From Bacillota bacterium (GTDB lineage: Bacteria > Bacillota > Clostridia > Christensenellales > UBA1242), in contig WQSK01000004.1 of NCBI GenBank assembly GCA_009787915.1, positions 1-40,846 of the forward strand: a DNA stretch of 40,846 nucleotides, read 5' to 3'. Of this stretch, positions 32,489-40,100 are shown piece by piece. The position numbers and the translations under genes were made by a program. How positions within the stretch are numbered: the first letter of the stretch is position 1; every line of letters begins with the position of its first letter. The notes under the pieces are model-generated. The model was not told the origin of the DNA and ran no database searches. It saw only the letters and a program-made list of their open reading frames with translations.

Positions 32489-33543
32489 CTCCCACCTGCC
32501 ATTTTATTGATTTCTTTCATAAGTTCATCCACCATTTTATTCTCTGACACGGTCTTTAAAACCTTACCGTTTTTGAACAAAACACCTTGACCCCTCCCGC
32601 ACGCAATTCCGATGTCGGATTGGCTTGCCTCACCTGGTCCATTTACCGCACAGCCCATAACTGCTACCTTTATATGTTTGTTGATACCAGCACATTGTTT
32701 CTCGACCTCGTTCGCAATTGGGATAAGGTCAACCTCCGTCCTCGCACACGTTGGACAAGATATAACCTCTACACCAAACTTTCTTAAATCCAGTGCACTT
32801 AAGATTTGTTTGCAATAATAGATTTCTTCCACTGGGTCACCCGTGAGCGAAACCCGAATAGTATCCCCAATCCCGTGATGCAAAAGTGTCCCCAGCCTCA
32901 CCGCGGATTTAATCGACCCCGACCTAATTGTTCCAGATTCTGTGATACCGATGTGTATGGGATAGTCAAACTTTTTTGCGAGCAACAAATTGGTTTCAAT
33001 CGTCATCGGCACATTTGAACACTTTACGGAAATACAAATATCGTAAAAGCCCAAATCCTCCAAAATTTTAACACTACGCTCGGTACTCTCGGTCAAACCC
33101 TCGGCTGTTACTCCGCCGTGTTTTTTCAAAATATCTTTTTCAACCGAACCCGAGTTCAACCCAACCCGTATTGGTATTTTATATTCTTTCGCCACGTCAA
33201 CAACATGTTTGATTTTATCAAGTCCGCCCAAAGTCCCTGGATTAATCCGAATCTTGTCCGCCCCATGTCTAATAGATTCAACCGCAAGTTTATAATCAAA
33301 ATGAATATCCGCCTCGATAGGTATGTTGATTTGTTTTTTAATCTCGGAAATAGCCTTTGCCGAATCCAAACACGGCACGGCGACACGTACAAGTTCACAA
33401 CCCACACTCTCCAACGCCTTGATTTGCGCAACCGTGGCTCTTATATCTTTTGTCGGTGTGTTTGTCATTGATTGAATAACAATTGGGCTCTCACCACCCA
33501 TTTTTATTTTCCCGACATTTATTACACGCGTGACTTTTGGCAT
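32485..33543 (-). CDS. ispG: 4-hydroxy-3-methylbut-2-en-1-yl diphosphate synthase
   Basis: MEP-pathway 4Fe-4S enzyme that makes HMBPP from the cyclodiphosphate. 352 aa from ATG 33543; the longer frame to 33663 reads into the divergent gene's promoter. Motifs: SPIVIQSMTNTPT near the N-terminus, ADIHFDYKLA, RINPG, and iron-sulfur Cys in ISCPTCART and MGCAVNGPGEA. Operon with ispH. TATCCT lies 7 nt before the ATG, so the transcript is probably leaderless. Confidence 0.95.
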   Translation of the reverse strand: MPKVTRVINVGKIKMGGESPIVIQSMTNTPTKDIRATVAQIKALESVGCELVRVAVPCLDSAKAISEIKKQINIPIEADIHFDYKLAVESIRHGADKIRINPGTLGGLDKIKHVVDVAKEYKIPIRVGLNSGSVEKDILKKHGGVTAEGLTESTERSVKILEDLGFYDICISVKCSNVPMTIETNLLLAKKFDYPIHIGITESGTIRSGSIKSAVRLGTLLHHGIGDTIRVSLTGDPVEEIYYCKQILSALDLRKFGVEVISCPTCARTEVDLIPIANEVEKQCAGINKHIKVAVMGCAVNGPGEASQSDIGIACGRGQGVLFKNGKVLKTVSENKMVDELMKEINKMAGGR

Positions 33544-33550
33544 TCCATCT

Positions 33551-33597
33551 AGGATAACAAATGTGCTCTTGATATTGCAAATTAAATGTGCTAGTTT
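33551..33597. promoter_or_regulatory. Overlapping divergent leaderless promoters, ispG and the 198-aa gene
   Basis: Plus strand: TTGATA (33569-33574), 17 nt, TAGTTT (33592-33597), seven bases, ATG 33605. Complement: TTGCAA (33575-33580), 18 nt, TATCCT (33551-33556), seven bases, ATG 33543. The two -35 boxes are adjacent, so only 61 bp separate the two start codons. Confidence 0.55.
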
Positions 33598-33604
33598 AAT
33601 TTCG

Positions 33605-34201
33605 ATGAAGAAAGAAATTATGGAAACTTGTAGATGGGCGGAGCGCATGGCAATGCCCAACATTTTACATGAAGAAGTCGCCGACTTGTTTCTTGAACAT
33701 TTTCCCGAAATGCTTATTAACGAAGCACGGAACTATGCTCTGTTTTTGTTAAACGAACGTGATGCCCGAAACGTTGTTGGGTACACAGACCAAAAGCGCG
33801 TCGATGCCTTTAAACAGGAGATGCGTTATATAGAGCAAAAATATTTTGTCACTGCAGACGATATCGTTAAAAAATATCAACTAATAGAAAAGTACAGAAC
33901 TGCGCTACATGAATACAAAAAACTGCAAGATTATAAAATCAAACGTGAGAGTCAAAGAATCGACCTAAAACATCTTTCGGAAAAAGATTTGTGGGAATAT
34001 CTTGAGTTTGCGACGAACGACTTTTTAATATCTGAAAAATTTGGAATGGACAAAACTGTTTCTGCCACACCAGAGTTTTTGGACTATGCAAAACGAAATG
34101 TAAGAAGTGACTTGAATTCACACCTGCGCAGAGGCGGTATAGTGCATGACTATGATGAACTCAAAGAACAATTGTCAAACGCAGAAGAATATTTTTTGTA
34201 A
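33605..34201 (+). CDS. Hypothetical helical protein, 198 aa
   Basis: A frame from ATG 33605 (MKKEIMETCRW) chosen over an upstream in-frame start because of the promoter box 7 nt before it. Almost entirely helical and charged, with a likely coiled region (about 65-130, rich in Lys/Glu/Gln/Tyr) and no membrane segment. No family recognised. It is the last gene of chromosomal character before the mobile island. Confidence 0.7.
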   Translation: MKKEIMETCRWAERMAMPNILHEEVADLFLEHFPEMLINEARNYALFLLNERDARNVVGYTDQKRVDAFKQEMRYIEQKYFVTADDIVKKYQLIEKYRTALHEYKKLQDYKIKRESQRIDLKHLSEKDLWEYLEFATNDFLISEKFGMDKTVSATPEFLDYAKRNVRSDLNSHLRRGGIVHDYDELKEQLSNAEEYFL

Positions 34202-34387
34202 ATATCAATCATCGTGGTTGGGTTCTGCTGAACTTTCGGCACAAATTTCGAGCATATTTTGGAGGAGGGTAAGAACCTCGCTTCTGCGAGAACCTTGTCC
34301 TCTCCTGCGCTTCGCTTGGAGGAGCATACGACGTAATAAACGAACTGTCAAGGTTGTTTATCTGCCGTGGCGTTGTTGGGAGGTTCA
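34202..34387. other. Gene-free junction with a strong hairpin (34261-34305)
   Basis: Bases 34261-34273 pair with 34294-34305 (12 bp with one bulge), and an inner CTCGC-TTCT-GCGAG stem continues the hairpin. No T-tract follows, so it is not a standard terminator. A GC-rich GCGCTTCGC hairpin-like motif follows. The stretch separates chromosomal from island genes and could hold an attachment site or element boundary, which cannot be tested without the other end. Confidence 0.45.
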
Positions 34388-34981
34388 TTATCTAAATAGG
34401 TTTACTCCGAATATGAAAATTATATTACCAGCGTCACTTGTAAATTTTCCGACTTTAATTATCAAAGCGTTCCTCGACTTGGCCGATACATCATTTTCAA
34501 ACTTGAACCCAGTGATGTAGTCATTAAATTCCTTAATATGTGACTCTAACGCACATAAATCATCTTTACAAAAGCGCTCCGCATCCATTTTTTTGAGTGT
34601 ATCTACTGTATTGCTTAACTTTCTAAACGCACTAACAACTTGCATGCAACATGTGAAATTTCTTATTTTAGCAGCCGATGTTAAATCATAAGCCTCGACA
34701 ATAGAATCTATCTTCTCAAACATGGTTATAATCTTTTTAAGATACTCATATATAGTTTCTTTTTGCTTTTTCTCATCGGAGATTTTATTAGAAAACCAAA
34801 AAGACAGAAACATCGTTGCCACGGCAATTAGAATAATTGGTATACCTTCCGACAAAGAAATATGATAAAAAGACTCTTTGTTTATGTCAAGTCTCGAAGC
34901 AAGTACTAGCCAAACAATTAGAGAAATAATGATAAATATACCTATTATTAAAAATATCCTCTGTATTATTCTTGTTGACAT
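34388..34981 (-). CDS. Two-TM protein of the GHKL-STAS cassette
   Basis: A 197-aa protein from ATG 34981, with an AAGAGG Shine-Dalgarno 7 nt upstream; the longer frame overlaps the STAS gene. Two transmembrane helices (about 8-28 and 45-65) are followed by a 130-residue cytoplasmic helical domain starting SNKISDEKKQKETIYEYLKK. The gene begins one base after the STAS-like stop, so it is co-expressed with it. No family recognised. Two short helices plus a cytoplasmic domain is a layout shared by membrane-disrupting effectors of defence systems, but that role is inferred from context only. Confidence 0.7.
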   Translation of the reverse strand: MSTRIIQRIFLIIGIFIIISLIVWLVLASRLDINKESFYHISLSEGIPIILIAVATMFLSFWFSNKISDEKKQKETIYEYLKKIITMFEKIDSIVEAYDLTSAAKIRNFTCCMQVVSAFRKLSNTVDTLKKMDAERFCKDDLCALESHIKEFNDYITGFKFENDVSAKSRNALIIKVGKFTSDAGNIIFIFGVNLFR

Positions 34982-34982
34982 T

Positions 34983-35321
34983 TCAAACCCTCTTATTCGC
35001 ATCCAATATATATTTTCTGATATCATCTATCAAAGATGGCTCCTCTTTTGAAACAAAATCAAACATACCCACAACATTATCGTCTCTATAAATCCTTGCG
35101 AGTCCACCAAAAGATTCCTCGAGAAAAGAAACTGGATAGCCATACCCACCGTCAAGATTGACCATTATCTTTACACCATTAGCCTTTGCCTTATCGTAGT
35201 TAGGGATTAGGTGTTTATCCCTAAATTCCTCGCCAGAAAATTTACCATCCTTTTTATAGCGTGGACCCGGTATCTCAGTAAAGTCATGTGCGACATTTAT
35301 CTTAATCTTTTCCATTAACAT
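34983..35321 (-). CDS. STAS-like domain protein (DUF4325)
   Basis: A 112-aa single-domain protein. The family pattern is clear: PRYKKDGKFSGEEFRDKHLIPNYDKA, then VNLDGGYGYPVSFLEESFGGLAR, where the SFLEE-FGGL motif is diagnostic of DUF4325. STAS-like domains are usually partners of GHKL ATPases, acting as phospho-switches as in SpoIIAA/SpoIIAB. It follows an AAAGGAG Shine-Dalgarno and overlaps the GHKL gene's 3' end by 7 bp. The middle gene of the cassette. Confidence 0.85.
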   Translation of the reverse strand: MLMEKIKINVAHDFTEIPGPRYKKDGKFSGEEFRDKHLIPNYDKAKANGVKIMVNLDGGYGYPVSFLEESFGGLARIYRDDNVVGMFDFVSKEEPSLIDDIRKYILDANKRV

Positions 35322-36382
35322 GCTTCTCCTTTCAATTTCACAGTGTCTACTTCCCAGTAGTATAGCGTACCATATAATTTATTTTTTTGCTCATCTTTTT
35401 TTATAACTAGATTATTATTTTCTTTATACAGTTCACACTTCGCCCTATTAGATAATATCACCATACTTTTAATATGTCCATATTCAATTTTTTGTTTAAT
35501 ATTTGGCAAGCCTTTGTTTCGATGCTTAAGTTTTGTAGTTGAACGAAATTCTCCGCCCTCCAAAGCAGACTCAATCAAATCTACTTGCCTAGCACCAAAA
35601 ACCTTTTCTCCAAATCTCTTTTTAATGGTCGAAGGTATACTGCCACCTGTGTCAAGAAATACAAACTCAAATTTCGAGCTGCGCTTTTCGACAAACAAAT
35701 ACCAATCTTTTAAAAGATCTGTGTCATCAGTGTAAGCATGTGCTTTCGTGTTTTCCATAAGCTCTACAATAGTCTTCTGCAAAAATTTCGTTTCATTTCT
35801 AGTACACCCAATTTTGTCTATAACCCAATCGCATATGGCTTTTGCAAGATCTGATTTAACCTCTTTTCCATTTTTAATCGCAACCTTATCGGCGTTTTTG
35901 ATAATATTATTTAAGCTATTAACGTAGCTAAGAAATCCTGACTCCATAAATACACGTCTTGCTCCATCTACTAGCGGGAGGTCTCCAGACCACCTAATAC
36001 CTTCATTTTGATTCCGCTTGTCTCTAAGCATCGCGAGTAGGTACATTACTGCATCTGCTGTTGCATTTTTAATATTTCTAGCATCGATTTTTATCTTCAT
36101 GCGCAGACCTCTATTCGCAATCATGAATTCACGAATACAGTGAAAAGTGCTCTTCACGTCTTCTGGATTACTAAGCAAGCTAAAATCCTCTGGAAGACTA
36201 AAACTCTTTTCTTTAATCTTTTGTAAGTGGCATCTATCAGTTTTTTTATATTTTTTTATTTTGATAGCTTCTTTCTTCCTACTAGTGCATGGTTTATGGT
36301 AACGGCGTTCAGCTTTACGCACTCCTTTCTTCCTACTTTTGCGTCTCAAATATTCTTTGTATCTAGGATTTTTCTTTCTCAA
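35315..36382 (-). CDS. GHKL (histidine-kinase-like) ATPase with basic N-terminal tail
   Basis: A 355-aa protein from TTG 36382, which has a GGAGG Shine-Dalgarno at good distance. Residues 1-55 are extremely Lys/Arg-rich, suggesting nucleic-acid or membrane binding. Residues 75-120 resemble a small STAS-like or sensor module (LRMKIKIDARNIKNATADAVMYLLAML). The Bergerat ATP-binding fold follows: N-box ELMEN (207-211), G1 box DTGGS (244-248) and a G2-like RNKGLPN (288-294). No phospho-acceptor His domain or receiver is seen, so it resembles anti-sigma kinase or MORC/HSP90-type ATPases. First gene of the cassette, 81 bp after the restriction endonuclease gene. Confidence 0.82.
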   Translation of the reverse strand: MRKKNPRYKEYLRRKSRKKGVRKAERRYHKPCTSRKKEAIKIKKYKKTDRCHLQKIKEKSFSLPEDFSLLSNPEDVKSTFHCIREFMIANRGLRMKIKIDARNIKNATADAVMYLLAMLRDKRNQNEGIRWSGDLPLVDGARRVFMESGFLSYVNSLNNIIKNADKVAIKNGKEVKSDLAKAICDWVIDKIGCTRNETKFLQKTIVELMENTKAHAYTDDTDLLKDWYLFVEKRSSKFEFVFLDTGGSIPSTIKKRFGEKVFGARQVDLIESALEGGEFRSTTKLKHRNKGLPNIKQKIEYGHIKSMVILSNRAKCELYKENNNLVIKKDEQKNKLYGTLYYWEVDTVKLKGEAC

Positions 36383-36463
36383 AATGCCTCCACCCAGATA
36401 CTACCACGAATTCTACTCAAAGACAATATAAAATTATCTTCAAGTTTGGAACTATTTAGGTAC

Positions 36464-37420
36464 TTACCACTTAACATCTATATAAAACATTTTTTCGGGC
36501 TTGCTTTGTAAATTAATATCGAATTTCAAACTTGTTTCAACTTTGGAACTTGCATTGTGAATTCGGAAAGAAATTGACCAACCATTATTCATTGTTAATA
36601 TCAACGTGGTTTGTGATTTTTCTTTGAAATCAAACTCAATAATTCGCGTAGGTAATTCGATATTTGGGATAGTTATAGTTGGCTTGTTTTTACCGCTTGT
36701 GTTTAATGTGCCGAACAAGTTAAATGGAATAATCGTAGCAATGTTATTATTGCGGTGGATAAGTTTGTAATAGTCTTTCCCGTTGCTTCCAAGCAGATAG
36801 CGAATTAGATTTTCGGTTACGTCTTCGTTTTGAGAATTAAGTTTAATAAACTCATTTTTGAAAGCAGTTAATAACGGAACATATACGGCATTCTCCTTGC
36901 TTGGCAACTGCGACCACAATTTCCCGCAAGACTTTTCTTTTGACAACATGTCAAACAAAGGTTTTATTTCAGTGAAGTAATCTTTGGAACAATTTGCACC
37001 AAGCCAAAGTTTGCCAAAATCAATACTCATCGAAAGCCGTGAGTGTTTTAACGCCTCGTGGTTATGTTTAACCGAAACTCCGATTTCCCACTTGATTGAA
37101 CGTCGGATAATCAGGACATCACGAATATCCCCACCTTTCGCCAAATTATCGGGTTGTAGCGATATGGTCAATTTATCATCTCCGTCGTCGGTTACTTTGG
37201 GTTCCATTTCAATAATTTTGCTCATGCCCGCTTTTGCGGATCTCAACATTTCGGCTTGCTCGTCTTGCGTGATTTCGTTATATCTTTGTTCTGCTATTTC
37301 AAGACTTGAATTCGCTATGATTTCAACTGGACGAATAGGCGTGACAAGTTCCTTTATCGCCAACACGCAAGCGTATTCATATGCCTTGCCTTTAATTGTT
37401 GAGTTTATTGTTGTTCTCAT
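36464..37420 (-). CDS. HaeIII-family type II restriction endonuclease (GGCC)
   Basis: A 318-aa endonuclease. The segment GDIRDVLIIRRSIKWEIGVSVKHNHEALKHSRLS is highly characteristic of the HaeIII family, whose reference member has the same length as I recall it; it includes the presumed catalytic acidic and Lys residues. Expected to cut 5'-GGCC-3'. It begins inside the stop of the methyltransferase gene (ATGA overlap), so expression is coupled and follows the methylase, a safe order for establishment in a new host. Confidence 0.88.
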   Translation of the reverse strand: MRTTINSTIKGKAYEYACVLAIKELVTPIRPVEIIANSSLEIAEQRYNEITQDEQAEMLRSAKAGMSKIIEMEPKVTDDGDDKLTISLQPDNLAKGGDIRDVLIIRRSIKWEIGVSVKHNHEALKHSRLSMSIDFGKLWLGANCSKDYFTEIKPLFDMLSKEKSCGKLWSQLPSKENAVYVPLLTAFKNEFIKLNSQNEDVTENLIRYLLGSNGKDYYKLIHRNNNIATIIPFNLFGTLNTSGKNKPTITIPNIELPTRIIEFDFKEKSQTTLILTMNNGWSISFRIHNASSKVETSLKFDINLQSKPEKMFYIDVKW

Positions 37421-38394
37421 TTCAAATCTTCCTTTATCTTTTTTGCAATCGCATACGCTAGGTTTACTGGCACGGCATTACCCACCATTTTGTAACCGTC
37501 GGCAATGTCATTATAAATAAAAATAAAACTATCGGGGAATGTTTGTATTCTTGCACACTCACGCACGGACAACCGCCTATAATCATCTTCTTTACCGGGA
37601 ACGAATATTCTTTTGTTTTGTTCGACAAAAAGCATTTTAGGGGCTTGTGGGTGGATAGGGGCGTGTCTGCCACCTGCTTGGATAGTGAAAGAAGGTTCGT
37701 CCCAAGAACGTACACGATTACGTGACATAAAGATTGTAGAGAATCCGCCATTCATATATTCGTGATTCGGAATTGGTAATTCAAGCCCCCATGACTTATT
37801 ATGCTGTTTAGCAGGTTGGGCTTGTCGCAAATCCCATATAGCGTCTTTCAAATTTGGTTTATATTCTTGCACAGGTGGAAATTCAAACTTTTTATTTAAA
37901 TCTTTTCTATATCCCACGATGATGACACGCTTGCGATTTTGAGGGACATCAAAATCATTAGCGTCAACAAGTTGCCAAGAAACATTATATCCTGCACTTT
38001 CAAACTCGGAAATAAACTTATCGAAATTAACTTTGTGTTTATCTAAAAGCATACCGCCCACATTTTCACACAAGAAAAACTTTGGCTTTTTATCTTTTAA
38101 TATCCTAATATAGTCTAAAAACAATTTACCCCTATCGTCATCAATGCCACGCCCCGCACCGGCTTCACTCCAACTTTGACATGGCGGTCCGCCAATGATT
38201 CCGTCACAATCGGGAACTTCTTTGGGAGATACATCTGTTATGCTTCGTTTATCAAGTTTAGAATTAGGAAAATTTTTTTCATAAGTAGCCCAAATTGTTT
38301 TATCGTATTCATTCGCCCAAACAGTGTGAAACCCCGCTTTTTCAAAGCCAAGGTCAAGACCCCCAGCACCTGCAAAAAATGAAACGATTTTCAT
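37417..38394 (-). CDS. DNA (cytosine-5-)-methyltransferase, HaeIII type (GGCC)
   Basis: A 325-aa m5C methyltransferase from ATG 38394. Motif I FFAGAGGLDLGF, motif IV GGPPCQSW with catalytic Cys72, motif VI ENV (110-112), motif VIII QNRKRV, motif X GNAVPVNLAYAIAKKI. The N-terminal third (ANEYDKTIW.TYEKN, CDGIIGGPPCQSWSE, GIDDxRGKLF) and the target segment NHEYMNGGFSTIFMSRNRVRSWDEPSFTIQAGGR are very like M.HaeIII, so the target is expected to be GGCC. A promoter box ends 7 nt before the ATG; an upstream in-frame ATG at 38442 lies within the rep gene. Confidence 0.93.
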   Translation of the reverse strand: MKIVSFFAGAGGLDLGFEKAGFHTVWANEYDKTIWATYEKNFPNSKLDKRSITDVSPKEVPDCDGIIGGPPCQSWSEAGAGRGIDDDRGKLFLDYIRILKDKKPKFFLCENVGGMLLDKHKVNFDKFISEFESAGYNVSWQLVDANDFDVPQNRKRVIIVGYRKDLNKKFEFPPVQEYKPNLKDAIWDLRQAQPAKQHNKSWGLELPIPNHEYMNGGFSTIFMSRNRVRSWDEPSFTIQAGGRHAPIHPQAPKMLFVEQNKRIFVPGKEDDYRRLSVRECARIQTFPDSFIFIYNDIADGYKMVGNAVPVNLAYAIAKKIKEDLK

Positions 38395-38401
38395 CGTTGT
38401 G

Positions 38402-38430
38402 ATTGTACCATTAACCTTCTTAATTGTACA
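38402..38430 (-). promoter_or_regulatory. Promoter of the methyltransferase gene, near-leaderless
   Basis: Complement-strand TGTACA (38425-38430), 17 nt, TACAAT (38402-38407), seven bases, ATG 38394. The -35 lies inside the last codons of rep. Confidence 0.5.
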
Positions 38431-39346
38431 CCCTAAAAACAATCATTCTGTCGTTCTCTTTGTGTTTGACGAGTTTTGCGTTTATATCAAACGTACTTAA
38501 TAGCAGACTCTCATATTTCGCTTTGTCAGTAAACTTTATCTCGGTGTTTTTGAAATCCAAGTTTCTAGTTCGATAATAGCGTTTCTGATTAAGCCCAATG
38601 CTGTTCTCTTGCTTGGTCACATATCCAATAATGTAGTTGATTGCTTTCAACTGGTTTTCAATACTCTCTTGGTCGATTTTAACAACAGTTGAAAAACCTT
38701 TGTCCCAGAGTGGCAAATTATAAACTTGTCGACCACTTTGTAATACAGGTTCGCTTGTGTGTGGGTTGATTGCCACGACTAAAATATTTTCTAAGTCACA
38801 ATCCCCAAGTAAAGCATGAAAATGAATGTTGCCTTTGGCGTGGCGTTCAGGAACTGCAAGGATCTTAACAGTTGGAAATCTCTTTTGTAACTTTTGGCGG
38901 AACATTTGCCAGTAGTATTTTGTTGCTTTGTCATCATGGTCATGTTCGCTTTTCGCAATCGTAAAAGTACAAAAATAAACCCAGTCATTACACAAAGCAT
39001 ATCCATAAAAATTGTCTTTTGCTCTGCGACAACTCTCGTATTGACTGCGGTCAAATCCGTTGTCGATTTCCAAAATCTCGCCACGACTTGCGTATTCGTC
39101 AATTTGCTCTTGGTCTGTTATCTCTTTTCGTTTACTCGCTGAGATGATTTTGCCAGTTTCAGTATCTACCCAGTTATAATCTTTCTTACCAGTCAGGATA
39201 TCAAAAGGTTCGTGATAGTAAATGATTTCAGTAAAGAACTTAAACCGATTTATCCGAGTATTTACTTGCTCTCTCTTTTGTTTAGATAATAAATGTGCGT
39301 TAGGTTTCAAAACCCTCTCAACACGTTTTGACATGAACTTGTCCAT
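38420..39346 (-). CDS. Rolling-circle replication initiator (HUH Rep)
   Basis: A 308-aa protein from ATG 39346, with an AGAGGTGG Shine-Dalgarno. Motif I-like WVYFCTFTIAK (122-132), motif II HFHALL (175-180, the metal-binding His pair), and motif III YIIGYVTK (Tyr238, Tyr242, Lys245), one Tyr being the predicted nicking nucleophile. This fits small plasmid or mobilizable-element Rep proteins. It would nick an origin nearby, probably in the structured region 39432-39496, and allow the excised element to replicate or transfer. Confidence 0.85.
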   Translation of the reverse strand: MDKFMSKRVERVLKPNAHLLSKQKREQVNTRINRFKFFTEIIYYHEPFDILTGKKDYNWVDTETGKIISASKRKEITDQEQIDEYASRGEILEIDNGFDRSQYESCRRAKDNFYGYALCNDWVYFCTFTIAKSEHDHDDKATKYYWQMFRQKLQKRFPTVKILAVPERHAKGNIHFHALLGDCDLENILVVAINPHTSEPVLQSGRQVYNLPLWDKGFSTVVKIDQESIENQLKAINYIIGYVTKQENSIGLNQKRYYRTRNLDFKNTEIKFTDKAKYESLLLSTFDINAKLVKHKENDRMIVFRVYN

Positions 39347-39372
39347 GTGATTATCCACCTCTTTTAGAATTT

Positions 39373-39678
39373 TTAAGTGTTGCCAATATCAAGTATGACA
39401 ACCGCTTCGCTAGCAACCCCTTGCGGCGCACGTGGCGGAGACGGGCAAGCCTCGTCTCTCGCCACCACTGTGCGGTCGCAAGTGTGTTTGCACACTCTCG
39501 GCTCATTCGCTTTGCTCATTTGATAGCAATCGACTAGAAGGCTTGCCACTCGTTCCGCAAGACTTACTGCTACCTTTGTTGTGACTTCTGCATAAATCGG
39601 CACGCATGGCAAAAGCGACCTCGTAACTTTGTCACGAAGCCGATAACTGCCGATTTGTACTCGAATAGTTTTTTGCAC
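39373..39678 (-). CDS. Doubtful small ORF upstream of rep
   Basis: A 101-codon frame from GTG 39678 with an AAGAGG Shine-Dalgarno. The first half (VQKTIRVQIGSYRLRDKV...) could be a real small protein, but the second half is Cys/Arg/Pro-rich and crosses two strong DNA hairpins, which is more typical of non-coding sequence. No family recognised. Confidence 0.25.
   Translation of the reverse strand: MQKTIRVQIGSYRLRDKVTRSLLPCVPIYAEVTTKVAVSLAERVASLLVDCYQMSKANEPRVCKHTCDRTVVARDEACPSPPRAPQGVASEAVVILDIGNT
39432..39496. other. Cluster of strong stem-loops, candidate rolling-circle origin
   Basis: GTGGCG-GAGACG (39432-39443) pairs with CGTCTC-t-CGCCAC (39453-39465), 12 bp with one bulge and a 9-nt loop. 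A second stem AGTGTG-tttg-CACACT follows (39481-39496). Rolling-circle origins are often hairpins next to the rep gene; here they sit 90-150 bp upstream of rep. Confidence 0.5.
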
Positions 39679-39684
39679 AGCCAC

Positions 39685-39930
39685 CTCTTAAAGATTTGCT
39701 GTCATTTGTTTTTCTTTTGCCTTAACAGTAGGTCACGACAAAGGTCAAAAGTGAGGGGGTAAATCAAAAAAACTTTCCCTACATGGAGAACGCAAGAAGT
39801 ACCCATTTTGACTACTAGAATTTTAAAAAATCGTTTTTAATTTGTCCCATGACTTTACCTACACAAAACCAATACTTTACACAGCAAAAACCTAACTTTT
39901 CCCATCACTTGTGGTACAGTTGGTGTGCTC
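39685..39930. other. Intergenic region upstream of the recombinase leader
   Basis: A 246-bp AT-rich stretch with an A-rich/T-rich run (39820-39845) and no supported gene. Possible promoters exist (for example TACAGT at 39915-39920), but no -35/-10 pair is convincing. Confidence 0.35.
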
Positions 39931-40053
39931 CCTTTTGGGCATAGCCGATGTTGGTAGCACAACACGCCCAAGACCGTCAAGGTAGTTTTCCCTTGGAACT
40001 TCCACCTTGACTGCCTTGGGCGGTTGTGCGGTTTGTCGGCTAAGCCCAAAAGG
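39931..40053 (+). ncRNA. Rod-like nested hairpin upstream of the serine recombinase
   Basis: Six stems nest in perfect order: 39931-39940/40044-40053 (10 bp), 39943-39948/40036-40041 (6), 39957-39963/40023-40029 (7), 39965-39972/40015-40022 (8), 39976-39983/40004-40011 (8), 39984-39987/39997-40000 (4). Internal loops separate them. About 43 bp pair within 123 nt, with the recombinase start 47 bp downstream. It may be a structured 5' leader, a single-strand origin, or a DNA palindrome bound by recombinase or Rep; the RNA label is one option only. Confidence 0.6.
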
Positions 40054-40100
40054 CAGCCCTACGATCGGTTGCTTGTTAAGGGCAAAAAGGAGTGTGTAAA

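Noticed and set aside
35315..36382. GHKL protein as a two-component sensor kinase
   Set aside because: No transmembrane sensor, no phospho-acceptor histidine domain and no neighbouring response regulator; partner is a STAS-like gene instead.
38395..38442. Methyltransferase start at 38442
   Set aside because: It lies within rep, and the family N-terminus MKIVSFFAGAGG begins at 38394 next to a promoter box.
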